A DNA stretch of 64,000 nucleotides from Amycolatopsis rifamycinica (lineage in GTDB: Bacteria > Actinomycetota > Actinomycetes > Mycobacteriales > Pseudonocardiaceae). The notes below the pieces were generated by a model. It did not search any database. It was not told the origin of the DNA and worked only from the letters and a program-made list of their open reading frames with translations. Shown here in pieces: positions 48,205 through 56,300 of this stretch (its first letter is position 1; each line of letters opens with the position of its first letter). The stretch lies in assembly GCF_000695625.1 (NCBI RefSeq), contig NZ_JMQI01000079.1:248001-312000 (forward strand). The letters run 5' to 3'. Position numbers and translations under genes: made by a program.

Positions 48205-48810
48205 TCAGGCCGCGTCCCAGAGGGTGAGGAACGCCGAGGCCTCGCTACGGGCCCACGGCCGCAGCCGCGCCCGGTCACGGGCCGAGAGCCGGTACTCCTT
48301 CGCCCGCCGGACGTCGATCACCAGCGCCTCGCCGCCCGGCAGGATGTCGGGCATCGCCTGCTCCAGCACCCACAGCGCGAGCTGCGCCGAATCCTTCGCC
48401 AGCGGCTCCTCCTTGAAGTAGAGCCAGGTCGCGTACCGGCGGCCGTCGCTCTTGCGCAGCCCCATCTGCGGGCTGACGCCGATCTCGAGCTCCCCGATCC
48501 GGCACCGGCCGCGGCCGACGTCGACCAGCCGCGGCGACTTGCGCCCGAGGTACCGCAGCCAGCCCTCGGCGATCGCCGCGTAGTGCGGTTTCGTCCGCTC
48601 GTCGGCGGCGTTGACGAGCGCGCGCAGCGCCACCTCGTCCTGGTTCGCCGCCCGGCCGGAGCGCACCGCGTTGGCCGCCCGCCGGTAGTAGTTGAACGCC
48701 GCCCGCGCCGGATCTTGGTACTGCCGGCGCTGCCGCCGGACGAACGACGACCGCGACGGCCCGGAACTCGCGCTGTAGCCCACGAATGTGGACAGGGTGA
48801 TGTAGGCCAT
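48205..48810 (-). CDS. Unrecognised protein behind a LexA-like box
   Basis: A 201-residue basic soluble protein starting MAYITLSTFVGYSASSGPSR. It has an Arg-rich start (FVRRQRRQYQDPARAAFNYY), a middle part GRGRCRIGELEIGVSPQMGL with YATWLYFKEEPLAKDSAQLA, and a C-terminus YRLSARDRARLRPWARSEAS. No known domain is evident. The ATG at 48810 has GGAGGAAGG 11 or more bases before it; an ATG at 48828 is possible. A LexA-like palindrome overlaps its likely promoter, so it may respond to DNA damage. It is otherwise isolated. Confidence 0.6.
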   Translation of the reverse strand: MAYITLSTFVGYSASSGPSRSSFVRRQRRQYQDPARAAFNYYRRAANAVRSGRAANQDEVALRALVNAADERTKPHYAAIAEGWLRYLGRKSPRLVDVGRGRCRIGELEIGVSPQMGLRKSDGRRYATWLYFKEEPLAKDSAQLALWVLEQAMPDILPGGEALVIDVRRAKEYRLSARDRARLRPWARSEASAFLTLWDAA

Positions 48811-48877
48811 GGCCCTGCCTTCCTCCATCACGCCACCCGCGGACGCGGGCGGCATCTCCCCTGGACAACGCCAATTT

Positions 48878-48893
48878 TAGAACACATGTACGA
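48878..48893 (-). promoter_or_regulatory. LexA (SOS) box candidate TAGAACACATGTACGA
   Basis: The site matches TCGAAC-N4-GTTCGA at all but two consensus bases. On the minus strand TAAAAT (48878-48873) is a good -10 and the box falls in the promoter spacer, the standard place for LexA repression. The remaining bases up to the next gene at 49095 show nothing clear. Confidence 0.55.
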
Positions 48894-49094
48894 CAGTTTC
48901 GGGGTCCTGACGGGTGACGGCCGGATCTCGCTGTCCCGTTCGCGGCGGGCCACGGCGGCGACCGGATCGGCCACGTGGAGGACTCCCGAAACCGCGTCCC
49001 GTGCGCTACGTTGCCGATCAATCTCGAACAGCAACCTCTCAGGTCGGCCGCGCGTGCCAGACTGATGCCCCGAACGGTGGATGGGGGTCTACTC

Positions 49095-50222
49095 ATGAGC
49101 TGGCAGGACGACCTGCGCCGCCTGGACGCGGACCTGGCGGCCGGGCGCATCGAGCCCGCGGCCCACCGCAAACAGCGCGACGAGCTGCTCGCGCAGGCCT
49201 CCGGTTCGACCGTGGCCTCGCCCGTCCCGTCACCGCTGCGCCGTCCCGCGACCGCGTGGCAGAGCAAGAACCCCGCGGCGCCGGGCGCCGTGCCGCCGCA
49301 GCGGCAGGAAACGCCGTCGAGCCCGCCGAACTACCAGCCGCCCCCGCGGCCGCCGGTCCACCCGCCCGCGCCCGCGCCCCCGTGGAAGCGGACCGGGACC
49401 GGCGTGCCCGCCGTCGCGGACCACCTGACCACGGCGCCGAGCCCGGCGGACATCACGCCGACGCGGTACCTGCGCGTCGAGGGCCCGCTGCCGGACCGCC
49501 CGCAGCTCAGCCGGTTCCCGCCGACGCACCCAGGCGGGGAGCCGGTGGCGCCCGGACCGGCGCCGCAGGTGCCGGACGAGCCGGGCAAGCACCGCTGGGA
49601 CGAGTCCGCGGGCGGCCGCCGCCGTCCGGCCTGGCTCTTCGTCGCACTGGGCGTGTTCGTGGTCCTGGCGATGATCGCCGGCGTGACCATGTGGCTCGGC
49701 TCCGGCTCGGACCAGGCCACCCCGGCGACCGCGCCGTCGTCCGCACCCGAGGCCGTCCGCACCCCGCCGCTGGACGAGCGGGTGCCGCAGATGCCCGGCA
49801 AGCAGAACCCGAACAACTCGACGATGTCCATCGCGAAGGGCCTGGAGCTGGGGCTCTACCCCGCGTCGACGGCGGACCTGCTGAACGCCAACGGGGCGAG
49901 CAAGGTGATCTACCGGGGCGCCGCCGACGGCGGCGTCTCCTACCTCGTCCTGGTCGTGCCGACGAGCAGCCCGGCCAACGCGCAGGCCGTCGTGGAGAAG
50001 CTGTACCAGGACGCGCTGGCGGGCGGCTTCCGGTCGGTCCAGTCGGCGTTGCGCACGGTCTCGGGGCGGGACGGCGACACCTTCCTGAACACCACCTGGT
50101 ACGGCTCCGGCAGCAACGTCGTGAGCATCGGGATCGCCGAACCCGACCGCGGCCAGGCGGGCCTGAGCAGCGAGCTGGACAAGGCCGTCGACGCGCTCGA
50201 GGCGGTCCTCCCGGTCAGCTGA
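49095..50222 (+). CDS. SHOCT-like/one-helix surface protein, paralogue A
   Basis: A 375-residue protein with ATG after GGGGG. Residues 1-35 (MSWQDDLRRLDADLAAGRIE) form a SHOCT-like short helical motif. A proline-rich cytoplasmic linker follows, then one membrane helix (WLFVALGVFVVLAMIAGVTM, about 175-197) and an extracytoplasmic domain (ASKVIYRGAADGGVSYLVLV, NAQAVVEKLYQDALAGG) that probably binds a partner. It is a paralogue of the next gene by architecture and start motif. Function unknown. Position just before the glycan operon suggests an envelope role. Confidence 0.7.
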   Translation: MSWQDDLRRLDADLAAGRIEPAAHRKQRDELLAQASGSTVASPVPSPLRRPATAWQSKNPAAPGAVPPQRQETPSSPPNYQPPPRPPVHPPAPAPPWKRTGTGVPAVADHLTTAPSPADITPTRYLRVEGPLPDRPQLSRFPPTHPGGEPVAPGPAPQVPDEPGKHRWDESAGGRRRPAWLFVALGVFVVLAMIAGVTMWLGSGSDQATPATAPSSAPEAVRTPPLDERVPQMPGKQNPNNSTMSIAKGLELGLYPASTADLLNANGASKVIYRGAADGGVSYLVLVVPTSSPANAQAVVEKLYQDALAGGFRSVQSALRTVSGRDGDTFLNTTWYGSGSNVVSIGIAEPDRGQAGLSSELDKAVDALEAVLPVS

Positions 50223-50330
50223 GGCGGAACGGCTGCCGAACCGACCCTTCCGACCTCCGCGAGCAGGGCTGAGTGCACAATGATGCGGGAGCTGGCTGGG
50301 CCGGCGACGCTGACGAGAAGGGGGCCCGCT

Positions 50331-51557
50331 TTGTCCTGGCAGGAGCAACTACGCCAGTTGGACGAGGAGCTGGCCGCGGGCCAGATCTCGGCCGACGACT
50401 ACCGGCTGCGGCGGGACAGCGTCCTTTCCGCCGCCGTCAACGTCGATCCCCAGGCAGGCCAGTCCGGGGCCGGCGAGTCGGAAAGCACCCACATCATCGC
50501 CCCGGTGACCCCGCCGCCCGGCCAGCCGCAGGCCCCGGCCGCGCCGTCGGGCGACCAGACCCAGATCGTCAACACCGCCTTCGGCGACGGCGAACGCACC
50601 CAGGCCGTCGCGCAGGGCCCGGCCCCGCAGGGCTGGGCGCCGGCCGGCCAGGGCGACGCCGAGCGCACGCAGGTCGTGCCGGGGATGCCGCCGCAGGCCG
50701 CCGCCGGCGGGTTCCACCCGGGCGGCCACGGCTCGGGCGGCTTCCCCGCCCAGCAGCCGCAGTACGCGCCGCCGCCGCACATGTCCGGCCCCAACCAGCA
50801 GCTGCCGTGGGCGGCGCCCGCGCAGAACACCAGCACCCCGTGGGGCGGCTCGGACTTCCCCGCCGACACGAGCTGGGTCGGCCAGGGCCCGGAACCGTCG
50901 TTCGAGACGACCCCGGCCAAGGGCGGCAAGAAGGTCATCGCGATCGTCATCGCGGTCGTCGTGCTGGCCGGTCTCGGCGTCGGTGGCTACTTCCTCTTCT
51001 CCGGCAACGGCAACGGCAACGGCAACGAGCAGACGCCGCCGGTCGCGCAGTCCTCCACCGCGCCGCCGCCCCCGACCCAGAAGCCGAAGGACGACCTCGA
51101 GATCGCCAAGCTCCCTGGCGACGTCAAGGAAACCACCGACTTCGCCAAGTTCGACGACTTCGAGGCCCGCAAGGTCCTCACCGACGAGGAAAACGCCGCC
51201 CTCGCCGCGGCGAACCCGACCACCGCGCGGATGTCGGTGTCGAACCTGCCGTCCGGCGTGACCGTCGTCGTGGTCACCGCCAAGACCGCCGGCGCCGCGG
51301 CCGCCGCCAACGCGGTCGACAAGCTGGGGACGCTGCAGGCGAAGTACAAGCTCACCAAGTACACCGGCACGACGCCCCCGAACGTCGACGTCATGCAGCT
51401 CGTCAAGGAAGACGGCAGCGCCCTGATCCGGGCCCACTACGTGCACAAGCAGACCGTGGTCCGCGTGCAGGTGAACGGGGCGGACATGGCCGGCGTCTCC
51501 CAGGCCTTCGACGAGATCCTCGCGAAGCAGCTGGTAGAGCTGCCCGCCAACGGCTGA
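50331..51557 (+). CDS. SHOCT-like/one-helix surface protein, paralogue B
   Basis: A 408-residue protein from a TTG after AAGGGGG. LSWQEQLRQLDEELAAGQIS mirrors the start of paralogue A. A long Gln/Pro/Gly linker contains repeated TQ motifs (TQIVNTAF, RTQAVAQG, RTQVVPGM) that could be phosphorylation or FHA-binding sites. A helix (VIAIVIAVVVLAGLGVGGYF) is followed by an outer domain (MSVSNLPSGVTVVVVTAKTA, VQVNGADMAGVSQAFDEIL). The stop is one base before the glycosyltransferase ATG, joining it to the glycan operon. Confidence 0.7.
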   Translation: MSWQEQLRQLDEELAAGQISADDYRLRRDSVLSAAVNVDPQAGQSGAGESESTHIIAPVTPPPGQPQAPAAPSGDQTQIVNTAFGDGERTQAVAQGPAPQGWAPAGQGDAERTQVVPGMPPQAAAGGFHPGGHGSGGFPAQQPQYAPPPHMSGPNQQLPWAAPAQNTSTPWGGSDFPADTSWVGQGPEPSFETTPAKGGKKVIAIVIAVVVLAGLGVGGYFLFSGNGNGNGNEQTPPVAQSSTAPPPPTQKPKDDLEIAKLPGDVKETTDFAKFDDFEARKVLTDEENAALAAANPTTARMSVSNLPSGVTVVVVTAKTAGAAAAANAVDKLGTLQAKYKLTKYTGTTPPNVDVMQLVKEDGSALIRAHYVHKQTVVRVQVNGADMAGVSQAFDEILAKQLVELPANG

Positions 51558-51558
51558 C

Positions 51559-53892
51559 ATGGCGGGTCGCCGGTTCGCCGCCTGCACCGTGGTCACCCGG
51601 GATCGCCTGGCCGCCGCCGAGGTGCTGGCCGCGTCGTACCGCGCGCACCACCCCGGCCACGAGTTCACCGTGCTCGTGGCCGACGGCGGCACCGTGCCCG
51701 GCGAGCTCGGCCTCGAGCCGGAGGAGTACTTCCGGCTGGTCACCTGCCACGCCGGTGCGGACCTGGCCGACGTCCTGCGGCCGCTGCTGCTGAACACGCT
51801 GCTGGAGCGGTTCGACGTCGCGGTGCTGCTGGACGCCGACATCGAGGTGCACGCGCCGTTCGAGGACGTCAGCGCGCTCGCGGCGGACCACGGCCTGGTC
51901 GTCGCGGCGGCGCTGCTGGCGCCGCTGCCGCAGGACGGTCTCGAACCCGCGGACGTCCCCGGCGTCTACGACGGCTTCCTCGCCGCCGGACCCGCCGCCC
52001 GGCCGTTCCTCGACCACTGGGCCGCACAGGCCCGGCGTCGCTCGCCGCACCGGAGCGAGGCGACCTGGCGGTGGCCGGACCTGCTCCCCGGCCCGTTCGA
52101 GCACCTCGTCGTGCGCGATCACGGGCTCGCCGTCGGCTACTGGAACCTGCACGAACGGTCGCCGTCCGAAAGCCGGTTCACTGCCTTCCGCGGCTACGAT
52201 CCGGAAACGCCGTGGCTGCTGACGACGGACTGCGCGACGCGGCCGCGGGTGCGGCTCTCGGCGGACCCGGTGCTGCGCCGCCTGTGCGACGCCTACGGCG
52301 CCCGCGTCGGCCCGGCGCCCACCGGCGAGGGCCGGTTTTCCGTGCTGCCGGACGGATCCCCGCTCACGCCGCAGATGCGGCGGCTCTACCACGACGCCTG
52401 GCTGCGCACGGAAACGCCGGACCAGCCGGCCGAGAAGCTGCCGCCGCACCCCTTCGGCGACGACGAAGGCCGCGCGTTCCGGGCGTGGCTGGCCGCACCG
52501 GCGAACCCGGTCGACGCCGCCGGCGGGCTGACCCGGCTGGCGGCCGAGGTCTGGCGCAGCCGCGTCGACCTGCAGGCGGTCTTTCCCCACCCCCGCGGCG
52601 AAAGCGCGCCCGGTTTCCGGCAGTGGTGCGCGACCCACGGCGTCGCGGAGGGCCTGCTCCCGGAGTGGGCCCTGCCGGTGCCCGCCGCGACGCCGCTCGC
52701 GCCGGTCGGCGAGTTCGGCGTCAACGTCGTCGGCTTCCTGACCGCCGAGCTCGGGCTCGGCGAGATGGCCCGGCTGATCCAGCGGATGATCGTCCGGGCC
52801 GGCATCCCGATGGTGTCGGTCGTCGAGGAGCGGTCCATCGCCGGCTCGGTGCGCACCGGGCTCGCCGTGCCGGAAAGCGTTGGGCCGCCCCGGTTCGGGG
52901 TCAGCCTGCTGACGGTCAACTCCGACTTCACCCGGGTGGTCGTCGACAGCCACCCGGACGCCGCCGCCGGGCGCTACCGGATCGGGCTGTGGGCGTGGGA
53001 GCTCGAGGACTTCCCGGCCGAAATGCACGACGGGTTCGCCTTCGTCGACGAGATCTGGACGCCCAGCGAGTTCGCCACCCGGGCGATCGCCGCGCACTCG
53101 CCGGTCCCGGTCCGGACCATTCCGGTGCCGGTGCCCGACCCCGGCCCGGTCACGCGCGAACCGGGTCCGGGCCCGCGGTTCCTGTTCGTCTTCGACTTCA
53201 ACTCGACCGGCGGCCGGAAGAACCCGTGGGGCGTGGTCGAGGCGTTCCGCCGCGCCTTCCCCGGCCGCGAAGACGTCCGGCTCGTGCTCAAGGCGACCAA
53301 CGGGAACCGGAACACCGCGGCCGTCGAACGGCTGCTGCGCGCCATCGACGGCGACGCGCGGATCGAGCTCGTCGAGCGGTACCTCACGGCGGCCGAACTC
53401 GACGCCCTGTATGCCAGGACCGACGCCTACGTGTCACTGCACCGGAGCGAGGGGTTCGGGCTGACGGTGGCCGAGGCGATGGTCAGGGGGCTGCCGGTGA
53501 TCGCGACGGACTACTCGAGCACGGCCGAGTTCTTCGGGCCGGAGCACGGCTGGCCGGTGCCGTACGAGCTGACGGACGTCGGCCCGGGCTGGCCGCCGTA
53601 CCGCGGTGACGGCCGCTGGGCCGACCCGGACCTCGACGCGGCCGCCGAGGCCATGCGCGCCGTCGCCGCCGACCCGGCCGAAGCCCGCCGGCGCGGAGCC
53701 GCCGCCCGCGAGCACATCCTGCGCACGCACCCGGCCGACGTCACCGTGACGTGGCTGCGGGAGCGGCTCGAAGAAGCCCACCGGACCTGGCTCGCCCGGC
53801 AGGCGCCCGAGCCGCCGCCGCGGTCGCCGCTGGCCGCCCGGGCCCGGCGCCTGCTGCGGCCGGTGGCCCGCCGGATGCGGGTGACGTCGTGA
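51559..53892 (+). CDS. Bifunctional glycosyltransferase (GT-A domain plus GT4)
   Basis: A 777-residue cytoplasmic enzyme. The N-terminal domain (1-270) is a GT-A fold of GT8-like type: FAACTVVTRDRLAAAEVLAA and the metal motif LLDADIEV (Asp92-Asp94). A helical middle region precedes the C-terminal GT4 domain from about 390: FGVNVVGFLTAELGLGEMAR, RYRIGLWAWELEDFP, NSTGGRKNPWGVVEAFRRAF and the E-x7-E motif in HRSEGFGLTVAEAM (about 630). Two sugar transfers in series are likely. The stop overlaps the next start (GTGA). Donors and acceptor are unknown. Confidence 0.85.
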   Translation: MAGRRFAACTVVTRDRLAAAEVLAASYRAHHPGHEFTVLVADGGTVPGELGLEPEEYFRLVTCHAGADLADVLRPLLLNTLLERFDVAVLLDADIEVHAPFEDVSALAADHGLVVAAALLAPLPQDGLEPADVPGVYDGFLAAGPAARPFLDHWAAQARRRSPHRSEATWRWPDLLPGPFEHLVVRDHGLAVGYWNLHERSPSESRFTAFRGYDPETPWLLTTDCATRPRVRLSADPVLRRLCDAYGARVGPAPTGEGRFSVLPDGSPLTPQMRRLYHDAWLRTETPDQPAEKLPPHPFGDDEGRAFRAWLAAPANPVDAAGGLTRLAAEVWRSRVDLQAVFPHPRGESAPGFRQWCATHGVAEGLLPEWALPVPAATPLAPVGEFGVNVVGFLTAELGLGEMARLIQRMIVRAGIPMVSVVEERSIAGSVRTGLAVPESVGPPRFGVSLLTVNSDFTRVVVDSHPDAAAGRYRIGLWAWELEDFPAEMHDGFAFVDEIWTPSEFATRAIAAHSPVPVRTIPVPVPDPGPVTREPGPGPRFLFVFDFNSTGGRKNPWGVVEAFRRAFPGREDVRLVLKATNGNRNTAAVERLLRAIDGDARIELVERYLTAAELDALYARTDAYVSLHRSEGFGLTVAEAMVRGLPVIATDYSSTAEFFGPEHGWPVPYELTDVGPGWPPYRGDGRWADPDLDAAAEAMRAVAADPAEARRRGAAAREHILRTHPADVTVTWLRERLEEAHRTWLARQAPEPPPRSPLAARARRLLRPVARRMRVTS

Positions 53893-55157
53893 CGCGGCCC
53901 GGGGGTCCGCAGCAGACGATGCTGCCGGTCTACGAAGCCTTCCTGCCCCGCGAGCACGCCCTCTACCGGCCGCGGCACGGCGGGAAGCAGCTCGTCGCGC
54001 TGATCTGCGCGACCGTGTTCTTCCTGACGCCGAACCTGTCGGTCGTCTTCGGCGCACGGCCCGGCGAGTTCGAAAACCGGGCGCTGACGCCGTTCCCGAG
54101 CATCGGGCAGGGCTGGTCGTTCTTCCCGCAGCTGGGCAACTGGGCCACCGACCACCTGGTGCTGCGCGAGCAGGCGGTGCACGCCGCCGACGGCATCAGC
54201 CGCGGGGTGTTCGGCGAACCGCCGCCGCTGAACCAGGAACACCAGCAGGGTCCGCTGCAGGTGCCGGGCGACACCAAGCTCGACCCGCGGCAGTTCCCCA
54301 CCGTCATCGAGGGCAAGGACGGCTGGCTCTACCTCGGCGACGAGGTCACCAGCCACTGCGTGCCGACCGAAAACCTGGACACGACGTTCGACCGGCTGCG
54401 CCGCTTCCGCGACGGGATCGAGGCGTCCGGCCGCCAGCTGGTCGTCGTCATCGCGCCGGACAAGGCGACCATGGTGCCGCAGCACCTCCCCGACACCTAC
54501 CTAGGCAAGGACTGCCACGACGCCGTCCAGAACGACTTCTGGCGCCGGGTCGACGCCGAGAACTTCATGGTCGACCTCCGCGGACCCCTGCAGGACTGGG
54601 CCAACCGGAAGGGCCAGCCGCTCTACGGCCCGCTGGACGCCCACTGGAACGACGAAGGCGCGATCACCGCGGTCCGCGAGGTCACCGAGCGGCTGCGGCC
54701 GGGCATCACCGGGAGCTGGCGCGTCCAGCCGAAGGAGAACTGGCAGCTGCCGGCCGACCTGCCGCGGCTGATCGGCCGGACCGGGCTCACCGACGGCACG
54801 CACTACGCGCTCATGCCCGACGGCCGGACCGACCTGACCCGCACGATGCCCGCCGACTACATCCCGCCGGTGCACACCGACACCGCGACCGGGACGGGCA
54901 CCTACGGCCTCCGCACGGCGTGGCTCGGCGACTCGTTCACCATCCGCACCCTGCCGTACATGGCCGCCACCTTCCGCGACCTGACCGCCATGCACTACAG
55001 CACGTCCGACCAGGACCGCGGCGCCGCGATCGGCGAGCTGCTCGGGCGCAGCGACGTCGTGGTGCTCGAGTTCGCCGAACGCGGGCTCATCGCCGGGGCC
55101 GCGTCGATGCTGACGCCGGCCGTGCAGCAGAACATCTTCCGCGAGCTCAACCGATGA
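53889..55157 (+). CDS. AlgX/AlgJ-like SGNH O-acetyltransferase
   Basis: A 422-residue membrane-anchored enzyme. One helix (QLVALICATVFFLTPNLSVVF, trimmed to residues 34-54) leads to an extracytoplasmic SGNH domain. Catalytic groups fit AlgJ/AlgX: Asp250 and His252 in LDAHWNDEG and Ser349 in WLGDSF. FENRALTPFPSIGQGWSFFP and KDGWLYLGDEV are also family features. It would add O-acetyl groups to a glycan on the outer face, with an MBOAT donor usually needed. No MBOAT gene is in the window. It is coupled to the upstream glycosyltransferase and close to the methyltransferase-like gene. Confidence 0.85.
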   Translation: MTRPGGPQQTMLPVYEAFLPREHALYRPRHGGKQLVALICATVFFLTPNLSVVFGARPGEFENRALTPFPSIGQGWSFFPQLGNWATDHLVLREQAVHAADGISRGVFGEPPPLNQEHQQGPLQVPGDTKLDPRQFPTVIEGKDGWLYLGDEVTSHCVPTENLDTTFDRLRRFRDGIEASGRQLVVVIAPDKATMVPQHLPDTYLGKDCHDAVQNDFWRRVDAENFMVDLRGPLQDWANRKGQPLYGPLDAHWNDEGAITAVREVTERLRPGITGSWRVQPKENWQLPADLPRLIGRTGLTDGTHYALMPDGRTDLTRTMPADYIPPVHTDTATGTGTYGLRTAWLGDSFTIRTLPYMAATFRDLTAMHYSTSDQDRGAAIGELLGRSDVVVLEFAERGLIAGAASMLTPAVQQNIFRELNR

Positions 55158-55181
55158 CCGCGCCGAACTGTGGGACTGTGC

Positions 55182-56300
55182 ATGTCTTCTGACCAGCTGG
55201 CCGCCGCGCTGGCCCGCCTCGACGAACACCGCGAGCTGCACCTGCCGCTGCGCCGGACCGACCTGCTCGGGCGGCTGGCCCTGCGGTTCCTGTGGAAGCG
55301 CCAGGTGAAGTGGCAGATCGAGGCCAACCTGGCCATCCGGGACGCGCTCGCCGCCGTCCACCACACGCAGCGCGAGCTGCCCGCCGACGCCGTCCGCCAC
55401 GCCGAGCTGGCGCACGAGGTCGAGCAGCTGCGGCAGCAGGACCGGACCATGACCGCCGGTCTGAACCAGCGGCTGTACGCGGGTCTCGGCCGGATCGAAT
55501 CGCAGCTGTCCGAGCTGAAGCTGCAGCAGGCGGAGACGGCCGAGCAGGGCGACGACACCGAGCTGCGGCTGAAGGCGCTCGAGGCGCAGGTCGCGGCGCT
55601 GACGTCGGCGTCGGTCGACGTCCGGCTCCGCCACGCCCAGCTGGACATCGCCCTCGACCGCGTCCGGACCGGCAAGGCCGTCACCGAGGTCGCCGCGGAC
55701 GTCGCCGATCGCGAATCGTTCCTGGAACTGGCGCTCTCGCAGCTGCTCGACGGCCCGGAAGGCCGGGTGCGCGAGGCCCGCAAGAGGCACCTGCCGCTCA
55801 TCACGGCGGCGCGCGAAGCCGGCGCGACCGGCCCGGTGTTCGACGTCGCCCCGGGCCGCGGCGAATGGCTCGAGGTGCTGCGCTCGGCGGAACTGCCGTA
55901 CCTGGCGGCGTCGGGCAACAAGCTGGTCCGGCAGCACTGCGCGGGGCTCGGCCTCGACGTCGGCGCGCAGGAGCCCCTGGAAGCGCTGGCGGCACTGCCG
56001 TCCCGCTCGATCGGCGCGGTGACCGCGTTCCGGTTCGCCGAACGCCTGACTCCCGACGCTCTCGCGCGCTTCGCCGACCTCGCCGCGACGGCGCTGCAGC
56101 CCGGCGGCGTCCTGCTGATCGAGGCCCCGGGGGCCGAGGCCGTGACGGAGTTCCAGCTCGACCCCTTCGTGCAGAAGCCGTTGCACCCGGTCTACCTCCG
56201 GTTCGTCGCCGAGGCGGCGGGCTTCCCGGAGGTCGAGGTCCGCGAGGTGGCCGCGGCCGACGGTCTGGGTGAGCGCCTGTGCCTGATCGCCCGGCGATGA
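55182..56300 (+). CDS. Coiled-coil protein with degraded WbdD-like methyltransferase domain
   Basis: A 372-residue protein. A helical and coiled-coil N-terminal part (about 60-165, HEVEQLRQQDRTMTAGLNQR, GRIESQLSELKLQQAETAEQ) precedes a SAM-methyltransferase fold (215-372). Motif I is DVAPGRGEW (221-229) where D-x-G-C-G-R-G-E is usual. The Asp of motif II is lacking (LAASGNKLVRQ), and FHVVEHL is changed to FRFAERL. LQPGGVLLIEAPG and DPFVQKPLHPVYLRFVAEAA are retained. It may be inactive and act as a chain-length scaffold, as WbdD coiled coils do. It overlaps the next gene by ATGA. Confidence 0.75.
   Translation: MSSDQLAAALARLDEHRELHLPLRRTDLLGRLALRFLWKRQVKWQIEANLAIRDALAAVHHTQRELPADAVRHAELAHEVEQLRQQDRTMTAGLNQRLYAGLGRIESQLSELKLQQAETAEQGDDTELRLKALEAQVAALTSASVDVRLRHAQLDIALDRVRTGKAVTEVAADVADRESFLELALSQLLDGPEGRVREARKRHLPLITAAREAGATGPVFDVAPGRGEWLEVLRSAELPYLAASGNKLVRQHCAGLGLDVGAQEPLEALAALPSRSIGAVTAFRFAERLTPDALARFADLAATALQPGGVLLIEAPGAEAVTEFQLDPFVQKPLHPVYLRFVAEAAGFPEVEVREVAAADGLGERLCLIARR

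Noticed and set aside
46776-48810. Integrated element at the tRNA-Gly
   Set aside because: No integrase, excisionase or repeated tRNA 3' end was found, so integration is only a possibility mentioned under the immunity island.
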